Below are positions 27,534 to 35,857 of a stretch of 64,000 nucleotides of DNA, in pieces. This DNA is from Bifidobacteriaceae bacterium (GTDB lineage: Bacteria > Actinomycetota > Actinomycetes > Actinomycetales > Bifidobacteriaceae), in the NCBI GenBank assembly GCA_022650895.1, contig JALCQC010000007.1, forward strand, positions 42,513-106,512, read 5' to 3'. How positions within the stretch are numbered: the first letter of the stretch is position 1; the number at the start of each line of letters is the position of its first letter. The position numbers and the translations under genes were made by a program. Below the pieces are notes generated by a model, which saw nothing but the letters and a program-made list of their open reading frames with translations, was not told the origin of the DNA and did no database searches.

Positions 27534-30500
27534 TGCATTGCGTCCGGCAAAGGCACGACACCGCCCTCTCCGCCCAGAGGCCCAGTAGAAAACGGATACT
27601 TCCGTGGGTCTGCGCCGGGGCGCTGCTGTCACTTATCGTTGCGGCCTTCATCGTGAGCTCCATCAGACAGGAACATCCTCACCTCGACAACGGCTCGGTC
27701 TGGATAACCTCGCTGCATGATGGCAAAGCGGCTCGTTTCAATCCCTTCATCGAGGAGGCGGATGCTTCCGTGGCGGCGAGTGGAGCAACCTTCGACGTGG
27801 AACAAAGGGGAAATGCCACTCTTCTCAACGACCAGGAAAAGGCTTATTCCATCGACGCGGCGACACTCTCGACCGACATGCAGACAGTGAAAACCACGCA
27901 GACGGAAGTCCTGATGGGAGGGAGCACAGCGGTTCTCTTCGATTCCACGTCCGGAAAAGTGTGGATCACTTCTCCGGCCACCATAAGCACCGTCACACAG
28001 ACCAGCGAGCCGACCACCGTTGTGGGGCGCGGAAGCCGTGTTACGGTGGCAAGCAACGGCGACACCTATATCTATAACGCTGCGGACGGTTCGGTCTCTC
28101 GCTACGATGTTGGCACTCATCCGAACAGCGACACTGGCAAACCGACAGACTCCAGCACCATCACGGAAGGAAAGACCCTCCACGCACAAGCTTTGACGGC
28201 AGTGGGCGAAACAGCTGTTATTCTTGCCGACAACACGCTGCACTGGGCAGGGCATCACGTAACGCTCGCAGGGCATACAGACTTTGTGTTGCAGAAAACG
28301 CCATCGGATTCACACCACCATGAATCTGTTGCGCTCGCGAGCGCACAGGGCCTCACACTTGTAAACCTCACCACCGAGAAAATCACCGAATTTCACAGGA
28401 CTGGCAAGGGGCTGCCGGCAGCTCCCGTCTCCTTGGGAAACTGTCTTTACGGTGCATGGGCGTCCACCACGGAAAGCTATGCGAAGATCTGTGCAGATCA
28501 GGATTCCACGCCATTGGAAAACTGGAAAGATGAGGAGGGAGGGACAGAGGAGAATCCTTTCCTTTCCCTCCCTCAGATCACTGCCACGTCAGTGCTGGTC
28601 TTCAGGGTGAATCATCGACAGGTCATCCTCAACGACGCAGCAAATGGCAATGTCTGGAACCCCAGCAGCTCCTCGGACGTCATCAAAATCGAGTGGAACA
28701 GACTCACACCACAAGAGAAAAAGGCCACTGGCGAGACACAGCAATCAGTGCATACCCAGCATGATTTTGCCGAAAACTGCGTGGGCAAGGACACTACCAC
28801 CACAGCGAATGCCGACGAGTTCGGTTCTCGCAGCGGAGAGCGTCAAATCCTCGACGTCCTGCGCAATGATCGTCAGACCTCCTGCGGCGTGCTGCGAATA
28901 GAGAAGATAGAACCAATCGAGGCACGCCAAGGCAGAGTCTCACGCATCTACAACGGTCGCTATCTTCAGCTCGATCTCACCAAGGAAGCTCGCGGACATC
29001 TCGCTTTCAATTACTCCATATCGGATGGACGCGGCCAGACCTCCTCGGCGACAGTCCAAGTGGCAATAGTGAGCAATTCCGTCAACAACGCCCCACAGCA
29101 AAGCGACCCTCCATTGGATACCTTCGTCGAACAGGAAGCGACGGTCACCGTCAACGCCCTCGCAGGCTTCACGGATCCCGAGGGAGACACTCTCATGCTG
29201 ACGGCGGCGAGAATAAAAAACTCCAACGAATCCACCGTCACGATCCGTCCGGATGGACAACTCATCTTCGATGCCGGAACAGTGCAAGAAGGACGCGTCG
29301 TGGTCGAAACGACGGTCAGCGATGGAGCGCACAGTGCCACAGGGCTTCTCTACTTTTCCATCAAACCGGCGAAATCCTTGAAGCCCCTCCTCGATCCAGT
29401 GATGAGAAAAGTGGAACCAGGAAAAAGAATAAGGGTGACGTTGAAGGATTCCCTCCACGGAAATTCCGCATCAACGCCCCAACTCATATCCGTCAAACAA
29501 CCGGACAATGCAACTGTCGTCAGCGAAACCGACACCACGAGCTTTACCTTTTCGGCCACCACCACCGGCACCTACTATGTCTCCTACACAGTGCGTCAGG
29601 GAGATAACGAAGCGCTTGGCATGGCACGTCTCGACGTGGCAGAGCTCGACGACTCCGATCTCGCACCCCTCGCCGTTAGCGATATGGCGATTCTGGATTC
29701 GACAAACAGCGTCATCGTGGAACCGCTCACCAACGACGTAGATCCTCTGGGAGGAGTGCTCGCCCTCACCGATGTAACGGTCAGCGATGGTTCCGGCATC
29801 AAGACGGGACTGATACATCACCAACGGCTCTACATCACCGTTGGAAAAACTCCGGCCACGCCACTGAGGGTCAGTTATACCGTTGTCAATGCGCACGCCA
29901 GTTCCACAGGTTGCATCACAGTGCGCCCCGCTTCCCTTTCTCCTCCGAGCATGGTGCCGAAACCTTTGCCTCTCACCGCCACTGTGCGGCAAGGCGGTAT
30001 CGTCACCATTCCTGTGATCGACTCCATGAAATCAGCGGATGAAGCCGGTCTCCGCCTCGGCCCGACACTTACCTACGATGAAGCCTTTAAAGGTCTCGCC
30101 TTCATTTCAGGCGACACCATCCGTTATCAGGCACCGAACAAGATTGGAACCTACACCGCCACCTACTCGGTGAGTGACTCCTCCGGCAACAGCGCTTCGT
30201 CAACCATCACGCTCAAGGTGCACAAAAAGAATGCACAAACAAAAAGGAAGCCCCAACCAAAAGATATCGAGGCGCGCGTGGTGGCAGGTAGAAAAGCAAA
30301 GATCCCCATTCCCCTCACCGGCATTGACCATGACGGCGACGACGTAACCCTCCTCGGGCTTGGCAACATCGCGCCTCTCCAAGGACGCATCACCGAAGTG
30401 GGCGCCGATTACCTCATCTACGAGGCGTACCCCGATTCATCGGGAACCGACACCTTTCACTACGCTGTGGAGGATTGGAGCGGACAGCGCGTCACCGCAC

Positions 30501-33310
30501 AGGTACGTGTCGGAATCCTCAAAGCCTCGGTAGGCAATGGCGTCGTCGCACGCGATGACATGATTCAGATGAGGCCAGACCGCGAGGTGGACGTACCCGT
30601 CATCCTCAACGATCTCTCGGAAAGCGATGACTCACTCGTCCTCCAAGGAAACCTCGAGACGCGGGGCATAGGCAACGTCACTCTGGAGGGCAACCTGGTG
30701 AAATTCACCACTCCGCATCAGCAGGGCGACTACTACGTCACCTATACGGTGGAAAATGAGGCTGGCATCGCGGATACGGCGACTCTTACCGTCCGCGTGA
30801 GCGCCACGGCTCCCCTCTCCGCACCCACGGCACTCGACGATAAAGTTCCCGCTTCACAGACCATTGACAGGAGAACCGTCACGGTGGACGTTGCGGATTT
30901 CATCTCGAATCCCTGCGGAACGATTGATGACCTTGACGTCGGCGTACACCCCTCCGCCTCAGAACATGCCCGAATCTCTCGGAAAAAATCGACCCTCATC
31001 AGCGTGGATCTCACCAATGAAACGCGAGCGGTTCCCTACACCGTCACGAACACCCGCCTTCACCTCACCTCCACCGCCTTCATCCAGGTCCCTGCCTATG
31101 GCGTATTCCCGCCGCTCCTCAGACCCAAGGCTCCTGACTTGAAAGTCAACGCCGGCGAGGAGCTCCTCATTCGGCTGACGGACTATGTTCGCGTCGGTGC
31201 AGGGAAACAGCCCTCCGTTCTTTCGGAGGAGTCCGTCAGCGCCACCCATTCCGATGGCTTTCGCCTATGGAACGACGCCCAGACACTTCGTTTTAGGGCA
31301 CCCTCGGATTACTCCGGTCCCGCCTCCATCACTTTCTCCGTCAGCGACTCATCACATTCTTCTCAGTCCACCACCTCAACATTGACGCTTCCCATTGCTG
31401 TCATCGGGTCCACAGAGGCACCTCCCACCTTCTCTTCCACCACCCTTGACATCGTTGCGGGAGAAGATCCGCAAAACATATCAGTGGCAGCACTCACCCA
31501 TGCACCGCCCGGAATGAATTCTTTGAAGTCGCGCTACCTCTATTCGCTGAAAGGAAGCAGCACGGATTTCCATACGGTTCTCAGCCGACGAGGAAATCTC
31601 AGTGTCAGCGCTGCCTCGACACTCGCTCCCGGAACTACCGAAACTCTCTCCATCGAGATCCGCTATGACGAAGCGAAGACGATCACCGGCACACTCCTTC
31701 TTACTGCGAGCGCAACAGACAGACCCCTGCCACACGTCACCGATCGAACGGTTGACATATCCGCCAAGGAAACCACCAGCCTCAACGTGCTCACCAACGC
31801 CTACAATCCCTTCCCTGGCACTCCGCTCATCCTGACGGGCGTGCATTCCTCCAGCGAACAGGTCTCCGTCCGCTGGACTCCACATGGCCAACTCTCTCTG
31901 AAGCCTCTACAGAAGGAGGGAACGTTCACCGAAACCGTGCTCTTCACCGTGGAAGATGCGACGCGGATGGAAAGCCGTACCATCACAGGAAAGGTCACCG
32001 TCGCCGTGAAAAGCGAACCCTCTGCGCCACTCATTTCCCGGACCGCCAGTGCAATGGATGGAAAAATCTCCGTGTCATGGACACCGGGGAGCGCGAACGG
32101 CTCCCCCATCATCGAGTATGAGGTAGCGTGGACTTCCACAGACGTACGAGATTCCGCACGTCGATCATGCGGGTCGGAAACGCGATGCACCCTCTCCACT
32201 CTGAATAACGGAACTCCGTATTCGCTGAGGGTGAGGGCACGCAACGACATCGGCTGGTCGGACTATTCCGACACCGTCACCGCAACCCCTGACGTCGTCC
32301 CCTCGGCACCTACGATCTCCGCATCCGCAACAGGCGTCGGAATCATCAATGTCTCGTGGGAGGCGGTCCATAACGAAGGATCGCCAGTCAGTGGCTACAC
32401 CGTGACCACGCTCTGCCCACACGGCAGTACCACGAAAACCGTAGCTTCGAAAAGAGGAAAGAACACCGTTCAATTGACCAACCTTCCCTATGGTGACTGC
32501 TCGGTAACCGCCAAAGCACGCAATAAACTGGGAGAATCCAGTGACAGTTCACCGGTCACAGTGCGTGTCCGTGGAATACCACAGACTCCACGGGTAACGG
32601 TGGAGTCCTCGTCCGATGGACATCTTCGGGGACAGATAAGCGTGGAGGCACGGGCTCAGAAACTGACGAAACTGAAGTGTTTCATCGCCGGAACCATCTG
32701 CGCGGTAGACCAGCATCAGTTCAGTGCGACCTTCAAAGGTTCCGACTGGTACACCGGTCAAAAGCACACACTGATCATCACCGCAGACTTCGAAGGCATT
32801 CAGTCCGTCACCTCCAAAACCACGATCACCATGGAGAAATTGAATCTAGGACGGATAAAAACAGGAACCTTCGTGCGTAAAAGCGGAGCGGGAACGATGG
32901 TCTTTGCTCTCGGAAGCCCGGAAGAAACGCTTCCGTCGGACGCACACCCCACCGCACGCATCACACTGTCCGGCTGCCCCACCATCAGCGTTGACTATCG
33001 CGTGGATGAAATTCTCGAATACCCGCTATCGCAAGGCTGCACCGCAACTCACGTTCACGTGACTCTCTATCTTGGAGAAACACGGATTTCCTCGGAGACC
33101 TCTTTCCCTGTGACGGACGAAAGCGATGACGCCAAGACCACCACACCCATCACAGCCTTCACAAATAGGGTCACAGCATCTCGCCATCGTTCCCAGAGTA
33201 CCGATCCCAGTATGTTCCTCCCCAATTTCGGGGGACACCTCTGGGCCCTCACACATGTGGTGCCCTCGTCAACAAATAAACTGGAAATCCAAGGAATGAA
33301 ACGAACATGA
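27533..33310 (+). CDS. fn3: Giant cell-surface protein with Ig-like/cadherin-like repeats and two Fn3 domains
   Basis: A 1925-residue membrane-anchored protein. A short basic N-terminus is followed by one hydrophobic helix (residues about 23-45) that acts as an uncleaved signal anchor, so the rest lies outside. Residues about 50-400 look like a beta-propeller-type region (VWITSLHDGKAARF, GKVWITSP, DTYIYNAADGSVSRYD). From about 500 to 1480 there are repeated Ig/cadherin-like units with calcium-site-like words (DPEGDTLML, DHDGDDVTLL). Two fibronectin type III domains lie at about 1492-1680 (ISVSWTPGSANGSPIIEYEV; INVSWEAVHNEGSPVSGYTV), then two further beta domains. There is no LPXTG signal. The ATG overlaps the kinase stop. 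Its position and the two Fn3 domains match the fn3 gene of the bifidobacterial PFNA cluster, reported to bind TNF-alpha in B. longum. Confidence 0.88.
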   Translation: MHCVRQRHDTALSAQRPSRKRILPWVCAGALLSLIVAAFIVSSIRQEHPHLDNGSVWITSLHDGKAARFNPFIEEADASVAASGATFDVEQRGNATLLNDQEKAYSIDAATLSTDMQTVKTTQTEVLMGGSTAVLFDSTSGKVWITSPATISTVTQTSEPTTVVGRGSRVTVASNGDTYIYNAADGSVSRYDVGTHPNSDTGKPTDSSTITEGKTLHAQALTAVGETAVILADNTLHWAGHHVTLAGHTDFVLQKTPSDSHHHESVALASAQGLTLVNLTTEKITEFHRTGKGLPAAPVSLGNCLYGAWASTTESYAKICADQDSTPLENWKDEEGGTEENPFLSLPQITATSVLVFRVNHRQVILNDAANGNVWNPSSSSDVIKIEWNRLTPQEKKATGETQQSVHTQHDFAENCVGKDTTTTANADEFGSRSGERQILDVLRNDRQTSCGVLRIEKIEPIEARQGRVSRIYNGRYLQLDLTKEARGHLAFNYSISDGRGQTSSATVQVAIVSNSVNNAPQQSDPPLDTFVEQEATVTVNALAGFTDPEGDTLMLTAARIKNSNESTVTIRPDGQLIFDAGTVQEGRVVVETTVSDGAHSATGLLYFSIKPAKSLKPLLDPVMRKVEPGKRIRVTLKDSLHGNSASTPQLISVKQPDNATVVSETDTTSFTFSATTTGTYYVSYTVRQGDNEALGMARLDVAELDDSDLAPLAVSDMAILDSTNSVIVEPLTNDVDPLGGVLALTDVTVSDGSGIKTGLIHHQRLYITVGKTPATPLRVSYTVVNAHASSTGCITVRPASLSPPSMVPKPLPLTATVRQGGIVTIPVIDSMKSADEAGLRLGPTLTYDEAFKGLAFISGDTIRYQAPNKIGTYTATYSVSDSSGNSASSTITLKVHKKNAQTKRKPQPKDIEARVVAGRKAKIPIPLTGIDHDGDDVTLLGLGNIAPLQGRITEVGADYLIYEAYPDSSGTDTFHYAVEDWSGQRVTAQVRVGILKASVGNGVVARDDMIQMRPDREVDVPVILNDLSESDDSLVLQGNLETRGIGNVTLEGNLVKFTTPHQQGDYYVTYTVENEAGIADTATLTVRVSATAPLSAPTALDDKVPASQTIDRRTVTVDVADFISNPCGTIDDLDVGVHPSASEHARISRKKSTLISVDLTNETRAVPYTVTNTRLHLTSTAFIQVPAYGVFPPLLRPKAPDLKVNAGEELLIRLTDYVRVGAGKQPSVLSEESVSATHSDGFRLWNDAQTLRFRAPSDYSGPASITFSVSDSSHSSQSTTSTLTLPIAVIGSTEAPPTFSSTTLDIVAGEDPQNISVAALTHAPPGMNSLKSRYLYSLKGSSTDFHTVLSRRGNLSVSAASTLAPGTTETLSIEIRYDEAKTITGTLLLTASATDRPLPHVTDRTVDISAKETTSLNVLTNAYNPFPGTPLILTGVHSSSEQVSVRWTPHGQLSLKPLQKEGTFTETVLFTVEDATRMESRTITGKVTVAVKSEPSAPLISRTASAMDGKISVSWTPGSANGSPIIEYEVAWTSTDVRDSARRSCGSETRCTLSTLNNGTPYSLRVRARNDIGWSDYSDTVTATPDVVPSAPTISASATGVGIINVSWEAVHNEGSPVSGYTVTTLCPHGSTTKTVASKRGKNTVQLTNLPYGDCSVTAKARNKLGESSDSSPVTVRVRGIPQTPRVTVESSSDGHLRGQISVEARAQKLTKLKCFIAGTICAVDQHQFSATFKGSDWYTGQKHTLIITADFEGIQSVTSKTTITMEKLNLGRIKTGTFVRKSGAGTMVFALGSPEETLPSDAHPTARITLSGCPTISVDYRVDEILEYPLSQGCTATHVHVTLYLGETRISSETSFPVTDESDDAKTTTPITAFTNRVTASRHRSQSTDPSMFLPNFGGHLWALTHVVPSSTNKLEIQGMKRT

Positions 33311-34533
33311 TGACCGACAATTCCCACGGCTCACCCAACGACATAGCACCAGATGGCTCAACACTCGATGACATGATATCCGACGACGCGACCCGTCTGA
33401 GCTCTCTCCGGCATCGTTTTCAAGCTCCAGGTGATGAAACGCTGACGAGCAGTGGAACAACACGCAAGAGAACTATTTCAGACCATGATGACGCTTCCGA
33501 ACGCACCAGACACCACACCATAACGACACCGCAGGAATCCACACATCTCATGACGCACAGGAGTGAAGACAATGCCCCCTTCGCAACCGTCTTCGAGCAT
33601 CTCGTTGCAAACATCTCCACGGCGATCCTCGGAAAGGAAGACGTCATTCGGCAGGTCGTCGCCGCTTTCTTTGTCGGCGGCCACGTTCTCCTCGAGGACA
33701 ATCCCGGAACTGGGAAGACCCAGCTCGCTCGAGGCTTAGCCCGTTCCATCGATGCCAGTTTCAAGCGTCTTCAATTCACGCCGGACATGCTCCCCTCCGA
33801 CGTCATCGGAGTCACCGTCTATGACCAGGAAAAGGGCAGCTTCTACTTCCGTAAAGGCCCCCTCTTCGCTTCCATCGTGGTGGCGGATGAGATCAACAGA
33901 GCCTCACCTAAAACACAATCGGCACTTCTGGAAGCCATGGAGGAACAGCACGTGACCGTCGACGGTGAAACCCACGCGCTTCCACGGCCCTTCATGGTGA
34001 TTGCGACACAGAACCCCATTGAGCATCTGGGAACCTACCGGCTTCCCGAAGCCCAGCTCGACCGTTTTCTCATAAAGACTTCCCTTGGAAGTCCCGATCA
34101 TCAATCGAGCATGCAGATCCTTCGACAGGCCACCAAAAACGATCGCGTCGACGATATCCGTCCAGTCATCACAGTGGAGAAACTCGTTGCATTGCGGAGA
34201 ACCTGTGACACGGTCTTCGTCGACGATGCCATTGCGGAATATGTCCTGCATCTGGTCGAGGAAACGCGTCACCATGAGGGAATCCGGTTGGGTGCCTCCA
34301 CGCGGGGTGCCCTCGCTCTCGTTCGTTGCGCAAAAGTGTTCGCGGCCGCAGATCAACGCGACTATGTGATACCCGACGATGTCATAGCCTTTGCCCGCCC
34401 CGTTCTCGCCCACCGCATTCTTCCCACTCCTGACGCGACCCTTGCGGAAAACACCGCAGAGGGGCTGATTGATGAAATAGTCTCGGGTCTCGCCCCTCCA
34501 GCCATCGGTGCATCATTGAAGGGCGGGTCATGA
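33307..34533 (+). CDS. MoxR-type AAA+ ATPase with Thr-rich N-terminal extension
   Basis: A 408-residue AAA+ ATPase with Walker A EDNPGTGKTQLAR (about 131-138), Walker B VVADEINRASPKTQ, sensor 1 ATQNPIEHLG, Arg finger region LPEAQLDRF and the C-terminal lid. MoxR proteins act as chaperones for DUF58/VWA partners, and the next gene encodes one. Unusual is an extension of about 90 residues before the conserved core, rich in Ser, Thr, Asp and His (RKRTISDHDD, RHHTITTPQ). It could be disordered and a target of the cluster kinase. The ATGA overlap with the upstream gene supports this long start; an internal ATG at 33550 is the alternative. Confidence 0.9.
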   Translation: MMTDNSHGSPNDIAPDGSTLDDMISDDATRLSSLRHRFQAPGDETLTSSGTTRKRTISDHDDASERTRHHTITTPQESTHLMTHRSEDNAPFATVFEHLVANISTAILGKEDVIRQVVAAFFVGGHVLLEDNPGTGKTQLARGLARSIDASFKRLQFTPDMLPSDVIGVTVYDQEKGSFYFRKGPLFASIVVADEINRASPKTQSALLEAMEEQHVTVDGETHALPRPFMVIATQNPIEHLGTYRLPEAQLDRFLIKTSLGSPDHQSSMQILRQATKNDRVDDIRPVITVEKLVALRRTCDTVFVDDAIAEYVLHLVEETRHHEGIRLGASTRGALALVRCAKVFAAADQRDYVIPDDVIAFARPVLAHRILPTPDATLAENTAEGLIDEIVSGLAPPAIGASLKGGS

Positions 34534-34534
34534 C

Positions 34535-35857
34535 ATGGTGACAGCACCTTCTTCCACCCCTAGAACCAACAGAACGGTTTCAGCGAGCGAAACGGGAAAA
34601 GCCACACACCCGAACCGTCGCTCACAGCCACTCCTTTTCTGCAACTTCCGCCATCTCGACCGTCTCGGTCTTCTCGGTCACATCAACTGTCTCGGCCGCC
34701 TTGCATGGCGCTATATCTCGCCACTTGGCTGGTTCACCCTCGCTTTCAGCGCGATCTGCCTAACTGTGGGGATTTGTCTCGGCTGGGAGGAATTCGCAGG
34801 AATGGGAGTCTTCGGATTCTCCCTCTCCGGCGGAGCCCTGCTGACATCCTTGGGCCATATAGGGCTCGATGCGATGCTTACGCTCTCTCACCGTCGCACC
34901 GCGGAGGGGAAAGATATCTCTGCACACATCGTTTTCGACAATTCCGGGAAGCGCCCCACATCTACGGCACGTGCGCATATCGACTTTGGAACACAGACGG
35001 AGTCATTTTCCCTACCATCGTTGAAGCCCGATGAGAGAGCCGAGACCTCCGTGACTTTCACTCCTTCCCACCGCGGCGTCATGACCATCGGACCACTGAA
35101 AATCCGCAAAGGAGACCCGTTGGGGCTCATCCATCACGAACGTGATGTCTCTGGCGCGCAAAAGCTCTTTGTCCATCCGCAGACCGTCACGCTCAGTGAC
35201 ATCGATTCAGGGAGCCTCCGCGATCTGGACGGAGAATCAACGGAGAGCATCGTCGATGACGATTTGGCCTTCTACGGGTTGCGCGACTATCAACCCGGAG
35301 ACGACTTACGCAATGTTCATTGGCTCACCACCGCACGAACTCGAAAACTCGAGGTACGCCAATTTCAGGCAACACGACGGACCACCGTCTCACTGTGTAT
35401 TGACCTCGATCCCACTGATTACAGGGATCCGATGGAATTCGAAATCGCCGTGAGTGCCTATGCCTCCATTGGCGCACACTGCCTGGTACAAAGTCGTCCG
35501 CTGATAAGTCACAGCGGTAAAAGCCACATTACCCACGACTCGGCTCCTCTCTTCCTCGACACCTGCTCGGCACTGACACAGGAAACCGAAAGCGACTCTG
35601 GGCTCACAACAGAGACAGTGCTTCATGGCAGAGATTCCTCGCTGTACATCTTTGTCGTAGGTCCCCTGAAAACGATGAACAATCTCCGTGAGACGCTGAT
35701 GGCACTTCCCCGTCCAGTGCACGCCCTGCTACTGCGTGTCGATCCACATGCACAGCTCTGTCTATGCCGCGAGCGCTATTTCTCAAGGGGAGTGCTGCCG
35801 AAGCTTTCGGATCTTCCGGCACTTCTGCAGCTCTATGGAGAGGGGAACTCCTCATGA
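34535..35857 (+). CDS. DUF58 membrane protein
   Basis: A 440-residue protein. Two hydrophobic helices lie at about residues 60-110 (WFTLAFSAICLTVGICLGW; GMGVFGFSLSGGALLTSLG). A beta-rich middle segment follows (AHIVFDNSGKRPTSTARAHI), then the DUF58 signature DYQPGDDLRNVHWLTTARTR and EVRQFQATRR, followed by a VWA-like C-terminal half. DUF58 proteins are encoded next to MoxR ATPases across bacteria and are thought to be their clients. Their biochemical role is not established. It starts one base after the moxR stop (with a GTG alternative one codon on) and overlaps the next gene by ATGA. Confidence 0.88.
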   Translation: MVTAPSSTPRTNRTVSASETGKATHPNRRSQPLLFCNFRHLDRLGLLGHINCLGRLAWRYISPLGWFTLAFSAICLTVGICLGWEEFAGMGVFGFSLSGGALLTSLGHIGLDAMLTLSHRRTAEGKDISAHIVFDNSGKRPTSTARAHIDFGTQTESFSLPSLKPDERAETSVTFTPSHRGVMTIGPLKIRKGDPLGLIHHERDVSGAQKLFVHPQTVTLSDIDSGSLRDLDGESTESIVDDDLAFYGLRDYQPGDDLRNVHWLTTARTRKLEVRQFQATRRTTVSLCIDLDPTDYRDPMEFEIAVSAYASIGAHCLVQSRPLISHSGKSHITHDSAPLFLDTCSALTQETESDSGLTTETVLHGRDSSLYIFVVGPLKTMNNLRETLMALPRPVHALLLRVDPHAQLCLCRERYFSRGVLPKLSDLPALLQLYGEGNSS

